A stretch of 64,000 bases of DNA from Agriotes lineatus (taxonomy: Eukaryota; Arthropoda; Insecta; Coleoptera; Elateridae), in assembly GCA_940337035.1 (NCBI GenBank), contig CALNHX010005865.1, positions 1-64,000 of the forward strand, written 5' to 3'. The notes under the pieces are model-generated. The model ran no database searches, was not told the DNA's origin, and saw only the letters and a list, made by a program, of their open reading frames with translations. The translations under genes were made by a program, and so were the position numbers. Positions 43,901 to 53,345 of this stretch are shown one piece after another; the stretch's first letter is position 1; each line of letters begins with the position of its first letter.

Positions 43901-45926
43901 ATAGTGAATATTTTTTGACAATTTTCACTAGTGAAAGTAATCGACAATTTTCACTAGTGGTATAGTGAATATTTTAAACAAATGTGATTTTTATTAGAAA
44001 AAGTCAATATTAGTGTTCTATTACTATAGAAATTGCGTAGTTTATTTCTAAATTTATTGAAAACTAATTTGAAAAAGTAGTTTGGTTCATTGAATAGTCC
44101 CTCGAATGCCATTCTTAGTCAAAGTTAAGTAGAATATTTTTGCGGTGGTATCACTCATGTCCATTGCGCTTGAGATTAGGACTCGTGCTAGCGTACTCGT
44201 CCTAATCGAACCTAAGCGCAATGGACATTCGTGATACCACAGCAAAAATATTCGACCTAACTTTGACTACTCATGGTATTATTAGTGACTATTCAATTCA
44301 CCTGTCATCTGTCATATATGGTTTTCTTATCAAAATAGTTCCTGATTGGGAAAAATAAACTGAATGCGAAAACTAGCACGGTATTTACAATTCTACGTGA
44401 TATTTAATTTTCAAATACAGCAACATCAATCATTTCACCACTTTGATAATACCAAGCGAGTTTCAAAATGTAAAAAATTATTCTACTTATGCCATACCCT
44501 TGCTAACAAAACCTGCCTTAAATTTAAATTATTGTTTTTCATTAACCACTGCTACCACTAATAACACAAAATAAATGAACATTATTTATAGGGAACAAAT
44601 GGAGAGACATGAGAGCCACCCTGAGCCCATCCTTCACCGGTAGCAAAATGAAGGTTATGTTTGGACTTATCTCGGAATCTGCCAAGCAGTTTGTTCGATA
44701 CTTCGAAGAGCAAGATACAAAACTCGTTACTGTTGAAATGAAAGACGTGTTTACACGCTTCACCAACGACGTGATAGCTTCTTCAGCATTTGGCGTTTCT
44801 TGCGATTCTCTAAGGGATCGTGACAATGACTTTTACACAATGGGAAAAAATATTACAAACTTCTCTGGAACTTGGAATAACCTTAAATTCATACTAATGC
44901 TGATGGCTCCTAAATTAGCCAAGGTTAAAGAATATTGTAAAGTTTTAGTACGTGTAATTAGCCAATTTTATTTCAGATGCTTGGTATAAGATTTTTCGAT
45001 TACAAAACTAGCTCGTTTTTCTGTAGACTAGTGAAAGATAATATCGAAACTCGGGAAAGAGAAGGAATTGTCCGACAAGATATGATTCACCTCCTAATGG
45101 AAGAGAGGAAGGGTAGGGCAAAAACTGAAAAGAGTGTTGAAGATGTCGACGCAGGTTACTCAGTTGTGGAAGATATTTCCGTCGCCAAAGAAGAGAAACG
45201 ACAGAAAGAACAGCTTACTGACGATGATATAACAGCGCAAGCTCTTATTTTCTTTTTTGCTGGATTTGATAGTGTGGCAACACTGATGTGCTTTATGGCC
45301 CACGAACTAGCAGCTAATCCTGATATTCAACACCGGTTGCTAGACGAAGTAGACAATACGTTAAATGAATGTGGAGGCTCTATAACATATGAAGCTTTGT
45401 CAAAGATGAAATATATGGATATGATTATTTCCGGTAAATAAGCAAAACTAGCGCGAGCAGATATATCTATATTTGTATGTTTCTAGAAACCCTCCGGAAG
45501 TGGCCAGCTGCGATAGCAGGAGACAGACTTTGTGATAAACCCTACACCATTGAACCTGTCCATAAGGGCGAGAGACCTGTGTACCTTAAAAAGGGCGATT
45601 CAGTTATGATCCCCATATTTGGTTTACACAGAGACCCTAACCTATATCCCGAACCTGAACGTTTTGATCCAGAACGGTTTAGTGATGAAAATAAATCAAG
45701 TATTACCCCGTATACGTATCTTCCTTTTGGGTCTGGCCCAAGAAATTGTATAGGAAATCGATTCGCGCTTATGGAAACTAAATTGGTGTTCTTCCATTTG
45801 TTGACTAAATTTGAGATAACAGTGGTAGAGAAGACAACCATACCATTGAAACTGGCAAAGAGCCAGTTTCAGCTAATCGCTGAAGGAGGTTTTTGGTTGG
45901 GATTGAAACTGAGAGAAAGGAAGTAA
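37975..45926 (+). CDS. Cytochrome P450, CYP9-like, complete 5-exon gene
   Basis: An ER-membrane monooxygenase. Exons: 37975-38174, 38244-38407, 44592-44923, 44977-45433 and 45487-45926 (stop). All junctions are GT-AG and keep frame, giving 530 residues, normal for CYP9. The N-terminus has a hydrophobic anchor (residues 1-20, FWILVATALAFFVYFAL) and then a basic/proline-containing hinge. Motifs: KWRDMR near residue 124, I helix AGFDSVA at 327-333, ExxR (ETLR) at 385-388, PERFDPERF near 442, and haem loop FGSGPRNCIG with Cys about 472. The I-helix threonine is serine here, whereas the upstream paralog has the usual AGFDT. The start is the first ATG after the candidate promoter and gives the membrane anchor. 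Intron 2 is 6184 bp and full of transposons; the others are 53-69 bp. CYP9 assignment is by motif and sequence feel, not by search. Confidence 0.9.
39017..40262 (-). pseudogene. Non-LTR retrotransposon fragment, downstream arm
   Basis: Minus strand from about 40262: QKTPKYWRVNKEVKTAMIEA, WQNRCTVINSYIG, then 39732-39995 with SPIGRDYYKSFLTESR and KKERSFGPGGISAELLK (first RT blocks), and 39017-39274 with MGVPICN..LLYADDQEII (the YADD active site, intact). Stops and shifts separate them. The N-terminal part is shared with 10686-10835; the remainder shows what is deleted there. Confidence 0.75.
40268..40823 (-). pseudogene. LINE RT fragment, downstream arm counterpart of 12352-12914
   Basis: Minus strand, 40344-40553: KMKERKNTKKTGSK and EEKSGFRKNILLRQYSS, the GFR block of non-LTR RT. 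The NYRGIS block retained at 12550 is deleted here. It follows directly on the LINE fragment ending near 40262. Confidence 0.65.
40826..41390. mobile_element. 565-bp Tc1/mariner-type MITE with ~145-bp TIRs
   Basis: The ends are TACAGGGTGATTTTTA and its inverse AAAAATCACCCTGTA, flanked on both sides by TA (40824-40825, 41391-41392), the target of Tc1/mariner elements. The inverse match extends about 145 bp inward (CTTTCCGTTTACCAGG, AAATATCAAAACTAACGGAGG, GGTGTTAAAGTTT). The interior of about 270 bp has no transposase. The older mutated counterpart is 12915-13480. Confidence 0.85.
41440..42640 (-). pseudogene. Tc1-like (DDE_3) transposase pseudogene, downstream arm
   Basis: Minus strand. 41957-42319 carries SVYLHDTWIYQYGSSVRRW (first catalytic aspartate) and GCDLLLDVKNKNRDYHKTMN. 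41604-41960 carries the C-terminal part with RLPPYHCQCIPIEMVWGYCK (catalytic glutamate). The segment with the second aspartate (MDNAHYPS in the upstream copy) is deleted at about 41910. More N-terminal sequence with VSEATVWAISKLTLKECLEK extends to about 42560. Not functional. Confidence 0.8.
43095..43365 (+). pseudogene. LINE C-terminal fragment
   Basis: Plus strand: TRKMEYLGHIMRN, then GNVEGRRGPGKRRISWLK and AKMIANIRNG. These are the C-terminal blocks (YLGHI.R, GKR..GR...W) of RTE/Jockey-type LINEs. One stop and one shift are present. Opposite orientation to the other LINE pieces in this intron. Confidence 0.75.
43855..43977. repeat. 61-bp tandem repeat, two copies
   Basis: Two copies of a 61-base unit. 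Each contains GACAATTTTCACTAGTG twice and the palindrome TTTTCACTAGTGAAAA once, followed by GTATAGTGAATATTTT. AT-rich and non-coding. Confidence 0.8.
44092..44290. mobile_element. Foldback element in P450 intron 2
   Basis: Inverse arms at about 44118-44185 and 44200-44266: GTCAAAGTTAAGTAGAATAT, GGTGGTATCACTCATGTCC, GCGCTTGAGATTAGGACTCG and their imperfect inverses. The apex is GTGCTAGCGTACT. TGAATAGTC-type words lie outside both ends. It sits about 300 bp before the intron 2 acceptor and has no counterpart in the upstream arm that I can see. Confidence 0.75.
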
Positions 45927-46001
45927 CCGATTAAACTTTTATTTTATTTTAGTTAATTAGTTTACTTATTTTAATTGGTGGTTGTCCATTTTTCATAGTA
46001 T

Positions 46002-46018
46002 AATAAATTGTAAATAAA
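46002..46018 (+). terminator. Poly(A) signals of the complete P450
   Basis: Two overlapping-region AATAAA words (46002 and 46013), 76-92 bp after the stop codon. Confidence 0.5.
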
Positions 46019-46309
46019 TCGTAAAAGCTGGAATTATACATTGTTTTCGTTAGATTGATGAAGCTAGACTTCTTTAAAGATTAATCAATGCGGTTCGTTT
46101 TTATTATTTTGAATTTTTCTGTAGTTTGGGGCTTACATTTCTACCTGTAGGTTTTATGGTTTGAACTGTTTCGAACCAGTGGAGCTTCTGGACAGTCAGC
46201 TAGCTCATTTATTATTACTAATTTCTAAAAACTAATCGGTCACAGATAGGAGGAACTCTAATTAATAAATGCACTACAGGTAAATTAGTACAACAGCAAT
46301 AATGAAGCA

Positions 46310-46626
46310 GATACGCTAGTGGTCAATAATGTGAGACGACAAACTATTCCAAGTGAGTATTGGTTTCTAAGAAAGTATTTTCTAGGCGATAGAGAACAAC
46401 GCTCATTCACTAATTTGAACTTGTAGCCCCGAAGGTTGACGTTTGGGCCGAAGTAGAGCAGAGTGTCTAAATTACATGTAGTGACCGGTTATAGTAATTT
46501 ACGTTACAAGACCGGATGGTAATGTTTTGCAGGTAGAACCAAGTAGATTCCAGGGCAAGCCGCAGGCGAGCTCTGGAAGATTGGGGAGACCTGCAAAACA
46601 CTTTCCGGTCATGTATCGTACCATAT
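46310..46626. other. Duplicated 3' flank of the complete P450
   Basis: It aligns with 21175-21480 of the upstream arm. It has about 36 extra bases near 46480-46516 between repeats of GACCGG. No gene. Confidence 0.6.
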
Positions 46627-47070
46627 TCTTTTTTCGACGACTGACATCGAAAGTAGATTTTTCTCACTGTCATTTGACAACAGAAAGTTGACATTTGCCG
46701 CTGAGCGTGCGTTTTCATCTTTTTGCCGCTCGCCGAGCGTTTTGGGTTTCCGCGTGAACAAAATAGGTAGCCACGTCCGAATGTTTCCTTGACAACGCCC
46801 GTCATTTGTGGAAATAATCGCGTCACATGTCATATAGACTGCGCTAGTAATGTTAACTTGATTGTCAATTAATTTTTGCGATAAAACGAAATTTGATATT
46901 TTCCTTTAATAATATGCTCAGTCGTCGAAAAAATAGTATGTATGTTTCGAGCTAAAAGTGCGCTTGCCGCTTTTGCATGATTGCTGGTTTCGACTTCGTC
47001 TCAACCAGCAATATTCATGCGCAAGCGGCAAGAATGCACTTTCAGCTCTTAACATACAATATACTATTAC
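46627..47070 (+). mobile_element. MITE with TTTTCGACGACTGA terminus, copy 3
   Basis: A complete copy: TTTTTTCGACGACTGACATC, interior, TCAGTCGTCGAAAAA, then a long hairpin block (AAGTGCGCTTGCCGC facing GCGGCAAGAATGCACTT, apex TTCGACTTCGTC) ending AATATACTATT. The upstream arm lacks it (about 21475), so it inserted after the duplication. The short minus-strand frames inside are not genes. Confidence 0.8.
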
Positions 47071-47559
47071 GACATCCGAGTCTATACTTTCAAACTTGCG
47101 AATTCACTTTCCAAAACTCAAACAAATTATGACATTAGTATGTATTATTCGAGTTATCCAAACAATAACACAAACTTGTTTCCATAGTAACTAAGGCATC
47201 AGGGACCGGCAAAGCTTTTTTATACTCGTGACTTCAAAATTCATATTTCCCGGTCATTCCCGATGCGCCGAAAGTGACTTTTTCCCCACTGTGGTGCTTT
47301 TTACTTTCCAACAAAAACTAGGGCAATTGTGTGTTCTTTGTAAATTTTTATAATTGCCGTTCTTTGGTTTATTTACGCTTCCAAACACCAGAGGCGCTGT
47401 AAACGTCAATAAAAGCTAACAGGTGCCTAGGATACGTATAAAAGTTTAGTGATTTGTGCTGTCAACTCAGTAAAATTGTAAAACACTAAATAATAATGCT
47501 AAAAGTTGCGTTTCATAACATGTCTCGTGCATAAACCACTTTTAGCACGAGTTGCATGC

Positions 47560-48006
47560 AATATTTTTTCTACGACCTTAAATTTACTGTTATTAATCCA
47601 TAAATGTCGATTTAACAAAGGTTTGCATCTACGACAGTTATAATTTATGTCATAATAAACAGTAGGCCTTGACGCGCAGGTGAATGTTTGTGGAGCCAGT
47701 ACTGTCAAAGTCAGTTATCAAAGGTAATTATTGATACTACACATCTGACTGTATTTATAACATAACGCTTTAATTATTTAAAAAAAAAAACACTTTACCT
47801 CTAATGCAAGAAGTAACTAGAATAACTTTACAACTTCACTTCCAGTTCGAAATTGTGATTTATAACCTCACATCACTTTATACCACACATGCGCTAAAAG
47901 TAAACAGCTGATTTCTTTAAACACGCTAAATTATAAAACGCCACTTTTAGTGAAAGAAGCTAGTGCTAAAAGGCCTACTTTTAGTAGTGGTTGTAGAAAA
48001 AATATT
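47560..48006. mobile_element. TIR element, AATATTTTTTCTACGACC family
   Basis: Ends AATATTTTTTCTACGACC and GGTTGTAGAAAAAATATT (inverse). 447 bp, non-coding. Its right half matches 1100-1332, and its termini match those of the minisatellite-bearing units at 1333-3535. It is absent from the upstream duplication arm. Confidence 0.75.
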
Positions 48007-48235
48007 TTTTGTTATTGGTTACAAAAAACGTACCTAACTTTTTCGGGAAGAATTTTCTCTTCGGTCGTGCTGCAAACAAAGTGCTCATTCTGGAAAATTA
48101 CCTTCCCGAACTTGTTAGGTAAATAACTATTACCTTATGCTCGTTTTCCAATCTTGACCCGCAAAAAACTACTTTCTGGTGAAAAAATTCTCCAGAAACT
48201 GCATATTTTTTGGTCAGTCGTAAAAATAGCTATTT

Positions 48236-48655
48236 AAGTAACAAGGAATGTAAGGACCTATTAACATTTGAGGTAGGCAAGTACAAGCCAAGACGAAGTC
48301 GCAGCTTGGTGCCTGCCAAAAATGTTAATAGGTGATACATTCCGAGTTATCTTATTAGATTTTTCCCGCTGCTTATCGAAATTTTACTAGATTTTTGAAA
48401 AAATCGTTTGGTTTGTCACCTGTCACCAGGATTAGTTTTTGTGAGTCGTGTTACCTGTGAGTGTCACATGTCACATAAACACTTGAAATTTCTAAACAAA
48501 ACGTCTAAATCTGCATCTTGCTTTGCTAATTTTATTATCCTAGGAACTTAATAATAATATTAAGTTCCGTTGTCAAGAAAAAGCAGCAAACAAATATAAT
48601 CACCGACTTACACGTTTTGTTACTAAGGCTGTATCACTGACTTACATGATCGGTA
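48236..48655. other. Insertion with hairpin, absent from the upstream arm
   Basis: Flanks align to contiguous sequence near 22457 upstream. The first 115 bp form an imperfect hairpin: AACAAGGAATGTAAGGACC and CTATTAACATTTGAGGTAGG with their inverses, apex AAGACGAAGTCGCAGCTT. The rest (48355-48655) is AT-rich and unassigned. Confidence 0.5.
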
Positions 48656-49429
48656 GCGGGAAAAAAGTTCTTTATGTACAACCGGGGGGAATTGGTCACT
48701 TTATACCCTCCACTACGCGTCGGGCGTTAAACTTCACACGCGGGAGGAAATGCATATCTTTGCTCCCTAGATATATACATAATTATTGCGGCTCGCTAAA
48801 CGAAACTAAGCGGGCCGCATATGTAGGGTTGTGGCGGTCTACTCTGTATTCTTTTAAAGGGCGATAGTACAGCTCAAAAGGAGTCTATAAACCGTAAAAC
48901 GCCTTAGTAAAATTTGTCTAATAAGCAAGATCATCATTCTCTTAGTTTTAACATAGAAAATGTTTAACGAATTGGAGATGTGACGCTAGTACGGTGCTCT
49001 TTTAGCGATTTGTGTGGCGCTTGGAAAATGCACAGTTTTTAAGAATTTGTGCAAGCTGAACATATTGCAGGTGAATGTTGTTGGTGTCATTTTGAGGCTC
49101 TCGTCAAGGGAGAACTTTCTGGAGAGGTTGTGAAACTGTAAAATCTGAGGGGGCAAAAATACGGGGGTTAAAACGATTTTTTTACACGAAAGCGTTCGGT
49201 GCTGTTACATCGCAATTTTTTTTAAGATCTAAATGTGGTTTGGGGCTAGCTGGAAAGAGGATAAACCAACGCTCATCGCATTGGCTGATTTTTGGTGTCT
49301 GCGATACACGAGAGCGAAGTTACAGGGGTATGAAGCTGAGGTGCGTTTGTAGTAAATTGGGTGTTCGCATAAATAGGGGGAAAGAAATAAATGTCGAATT
49401 CTGTTTTTGGCAGTATGTGGATGAATCTG

Positions 49430-51020
49430 TGGGGTTTTAAGACTTTTGCGACTCATGTGGATTTGGGGGTTGCAAAATGGGGAAAACGGTTATAATTATC
49501 AGAAAAACCTTAAAAACATTTGTGTGAAATTCCCTGTTTGAAGTCTTTATACTGGTCGATTTTATTTTTAAGAGAATTTGGGATGTGTGAAGTTTGCGGT
49601 GCAGGTGGATTTGAGGGTTTCAAAATGAGAAAAACGTTATAATTATCAGAATAGCCTTAAAACTAATATTTGTGTGAAATTCGCTGTTTGGAGACTTTTT
49701 ACTGGCCAATTGTATATTTAAGAGAATTTGGGATGTGGGAAGTTTGCGACCCAGGTGGATTTGGAGGTTGCAACATGGGAAAAACGATATAATTAGCAGA
49801 AAAACCTTAAAATTAATATTTGTGTGACATTCGCTGCTTGAAGACTTTCTACTGGTCGCTTTAATTTTTTAAGAGTATTTGGGAGGTGGGAATTTGGCGG
49901 CCCAGGTGGATTTGGGGGTTTCAAAATGGGGAAAACCGTTATAATTATCAGACAAACTTTAAAATTAGTATTTGTGTGACATGAGCTGTTTGGAGACTTT
50001 CTACTGGTCGCTTTAATTTTTTAAGAGTATTTGGGAGGTGGGAATTTGGCGGCACAGGTGGATTTGGGGGTTGCAAAATGGGGAAAACCGTTATAATTAT
50101 CAGAAAAATTTTAAAATTAATATTTGCATGATATGATCTGTTTGCGGATTTTTAAAGAGAATTCGGAATGTGGGAATTTTGGGGTCCAGGTGGATTTGGG
50201 GGTTGCAACATCGGGAAAACCTTAACATGAATATATGTATGAAATTCGCGGTTTGGAGATTTTCTGCTGGTCGATTGTATTTTTAAGAGAATTCGGGATG
50301 TGAGAATTTTGCGGTCCAGTTGAATTTGGGGGTGGGAAAATGAGAAAAACGTAAAATTATCGGAAAAATCTTAAACTCAATATTTGTAGGAAATTCGCTG
50401 TTTGGAGGTTTTCTACTGGTCAATTGTATTTTTTAAGAGAATTCAAAATGTGGGAATTTTGTGGCCCAGGTGCATTTGAGGGTTGCAAAATAGGGAAAAC
50501 GTTATAATTATCAGAAAAACCTTAGAAACATTTTTGTGAAATTCCCTCTTTGAAGTCTTTCTACTGGTCGATTTTATTTTTAAGAGAATTCGGGATGTGG
50601 GAAGTTTGCGGCTCAGGTGGATTTGTGGGTTGCAAAATAAGAAAAACGTTATAATTATGGGAATAGCCTTAAAACTAATATTTGTGTGAAATTCGCTGTT
50701 TGGAGGCTTTCTACTGGCCAATTGTATTTTTTAAGAGAATTCGGGTTGGGGGAATTTTGCGATCCAGGTGGATTTGGAGGTTGCAAAATTGGGAAAACGA
50801 TATAATTATCAGAAAAACCTTAAAATCAATATTTGTGTGAGATTCGCTGTTTGGAGGCTTTCTACGGGTTGGTATTCGGGATGTGGGAGTTTTGCTGCCC
50901 AGTTGGATTTGGGGGATACAAAATGGGGAAAACGTTAGAATTATAAGAAAAACCTTAAAATCAATAGTTGTGTGAAATTCGCTGTTTGGAGATTTTCTGC
51001 TGCTCGATTATATTTTTTAT
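49430..51020. repeat. Degenerate satellite array, ~11 units of 130-160 bp
   Basis: The words AGGTGGATTTGGGGGTTGCA, AAATGGGGAAAACG, TATAATTATCAGAAAAACC, TTTGTGTGAAATTCGCTG and GAGA.TTTCTACTGGTC recur in this order about every 130-160 bp from near 49457 to 50902. Units differ by many substitutions and by indels in the stretch after TTTTAAGAGAATT. No coding capacity beyond chance frames. Locally G-rich on the plus strand. Confidence 0.85.
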
Positions 51021-52236
51021 GAGAGTCGGTGTGGCGGTTGTGGGGATTAGCCTATTGTCTCATTTTTTAAATAAGGAAAATGTGCATTTTTTATTCTGGC
51101 CCTTTGTGAAATTGTACATTTGCAAATAAATAGTAAATAGCGTGTCGGATTGTATTTGATTCTAACTTGATTAAAATTACGTGGGTTAAGGGTATTGCCG
51201 GGCTGCACTTGTGATAGTGGCCACTGGAAGGGTTGGGATGTTAGTGTCAGCTGTTTGTACTAAAACTTAATGCGCGATTCTAATAGAAAACATTGATGGG
51301 GACTTTAAAAATATAAATACAATACATCTTATATTATAAGTGCTGATGCCGCCGGGCGCCGGCCGTCCAGACCGTAACCACTGGCGCGCGCACATGCCGA
51401 CCGCGCACAAGTGACGACACAGCAAGCATTTGTATTGTTAACGCGGGCAGGGCCGGACGTCGGCTGGCTACCAGCTTAAGAAAGCATTTTTATTGTTAAC
51501 CGTTTCTTTACGCTGGCAGGGCCAGACGTAGGCTGGCCAACGCGTTCTAGTATGTATATATTCGGAAAATGCAAAGTTGCTTAGTTTATACAATGTAAAA
51601 GCTCTCCATACAACAAATCCATTTAAAATATATTTATTGAAAAATTAACACCAAACTAAAGATACATATCTATTAAACAACTCAAAGGTCTAATCACATT
51701 TAATTCCCTATTCACACTGCCCTGTTCCTCCTATTAAAAGCATCTACGCTCCAGTTCTTATATTTGTTATTAAAGCAAGTTTAATGAGTAAACAAAATAC
51801 ACTATGAATAATTAATATGTGAAGCCGCCGATCGGAAACCTTGTAATTCTCGGAACTTCTTTAAAACAGCTAATAAATATAATAATAAGAATGACTCATA
51901 TAAGCAATACATCTTCTAAAGTTATATAAAAAAATTAATGTAATATCTAATTGCAAATTAATATTAAAGTGTAAAAGATGCTAAAAAAATTCAAATCTGC
52001 AGCACGTATTATTTATTAATGATCTGCTATGCAGTAGAACTTCGCAGTAACGTTTTGCGTGGCGTATAATAAACAATAATAATACAGACGTGTACAATTT
52101 TAAAACTTTATTTTACTTCAATCCCTTGTAATTTTTTCAGATTTTGGAAATTTTATGCTAGACTTTAAAATTAGCAAAATGCATTGTCAATGCATTAACG
52201 AAGGTTGGTAAATTGCAACTTCTATACATTTTTACA
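51021..52236. other. No gene seen; GC-rich island at 51345-51545
   Basis: A GC-rich stretch (GCCGCCGGGCGCCGGCCGTC...) contains an imperfect direct duplication of AGCAAGCATTTGTATTGTTA and GCAGGGCCGGACGTCGGCTG at 51423-51474 and 51480-51538. The rest is AT-rich. No gene or recognised element. Confidence 0.45.
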
Positions 52237-52545
52237 TTAAACGACTAATTTGTTTTAAAATATAGTAATCTACTACTTAATCAGCATTGTCCACTACAAA
52301 GAGTTATGAACATGTTGTATACTTGTATACTTTGCAGGGTCCAAACCTTGTTGACGAATTTCCGCCGCTGCTGCTTGCATCTGGTTGCGGAGATCAAAAT
52401 AATAACATTTTTAATCAAACACAGGTGATAGTATATGGTTAATTATTGTTGACAACTTTACCTGTCAAATAAACAAACTTAATAAAAATTGGACAATGGT
52501 GATTAAGTAGTAGATTACTAGATTTTCAAACAAATTGAGGTTTAA
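52237..52545. mobile_element. TIR element carrying an exon-like fragment
   Basis: Inverse arms of about 55 bp: 52237-52293 and 52490-52545 (36 of the 37 inner bases match: ATAGTAATCTACTACTTAAT and its inverse). Between them, on the minus strand (about 52410-52320), is a stretch much less AT-rich than its surroundings that reads DLRNQMQAAAAEIRQQGLDP then AKYTS. This has the look of a real amphipathic helix, preceded by an AG acceptor-like site. It could be a captured host exon fragment; the GLDP pattern is reminiscent of the N-terminal helix of takeout/JHBP-like proteins, but that is a guess. Confidence 0.55.
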
Positions 52546-52671
52546 TATAATAGTTAAAAGAATTATTACATCGCTTATATTGTGAGCAACTAACTTTTCT
52601 GCTAATTGCACAAGAATTGAAGCTAGATCGCCTTGCTCTAAATCTCTTTTGTTCTTCACATTCACCTACTT

Positions 52672-53130
52672 TCACCTTATATTCTTCCTTTGATTACTTG
52701 TCCATACAGTCGCCCAATAGTACATGTCACGGTTATTTCCTGTAATTGTCACAGTCTTATTTCTTTCCATTGGAATTCCGTCTCCTTGTAAACACGTATT
52801 AAATACTTTTTGTATAAGCTGTAGTACTATAATAGGGTAATACTTGACTAGTTTTATTGGACAGCTTCGAGGACCTGGTGTTCTTTTATTTTTTATACTT
52901 TTTAATGCAGAATTAATCTCCGCTTGAGTTATCTCTGCACATTGCTCATTTTGTGTTTCGAAGGGATTATATTGCATCTGGTTTTAATCTGCTTGTTTTT
53001 CGGGTAAAAAACACTTGTGATACTGTCGCCAGGATTTTAATTTAATTGGATATATTGAATTACTTTTCCAGGCGTTATTTGATCTTGTGCTTTCCATTAA
53101 TCCTTAAATTTCTAGGTGTTTGTTTTGCTT
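52672..53130 (-). pseudogene. LINE RT fragment
   Basis: Minus strand, 52672-52977: QNEQCAEITQAEINSALKSI, KNKRTPGPRSCPIKLVKYYP and LQGDGIPMERNKTVTI, the N-terminal RT blocks of a non-LTR element. Broken upstream sequence (RRQYHKCF-like) extends to about 53130. Same family as 22942-23165. Confidence 0.7.
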
Positions 53131-53139
53131 TTTTATTGT

Positions 53140-53345
53140 GGATATTCCGGTCTGTTCTTAGTTTCACGTTTACTTATTTGTGAAGTTGATGCCAAGGTAG
53201 CACTAACTGTTTGATTGCCAAACTTTTCTACCAGTGATTAATTGACTAAGAACGGAATCTAGTAGCTCTCTGCCACAGTAGAACTTTTCCATATTTCGTG
53301 TCGCCTTAGACCTGGGATATCTCCACCTGAATCAGCTAACAAGGG
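53140..53345. repeat. Dispersed repeat, related to 25355-25575
   Basis: See the copy at 25147-25575. It lies directly upstream (in LINE orientation) of the LINE fragment and ends where the minisatellite begins. Confidence 0.5.

Larger units (their letters stand above)
38408..44591 (+). other. 6.2-kb transposon-filled intron 2 of the P450
   Basis: It starts GTAAGC and ends TTTATAG. It holds LINE fragments (39017-40823), a 565-bp MITE, a Tc1-like transposase pseudogene, another LINE tail and a foldback element. Much of it aligns, in order, with 10686-19035 upstream of the other P450, so the intron was part of the duplicated unit. Long introns of this type need accurate splicing over 6 kb. Confidence 0.8.

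Noticed and set aside
49430..51020. CRISPR-like direct repeats
   Set aside because: The repeats are long, diverged and contiguous with no unique spacers, and the DNA is eukaryotic; it is a degenerate satellite.
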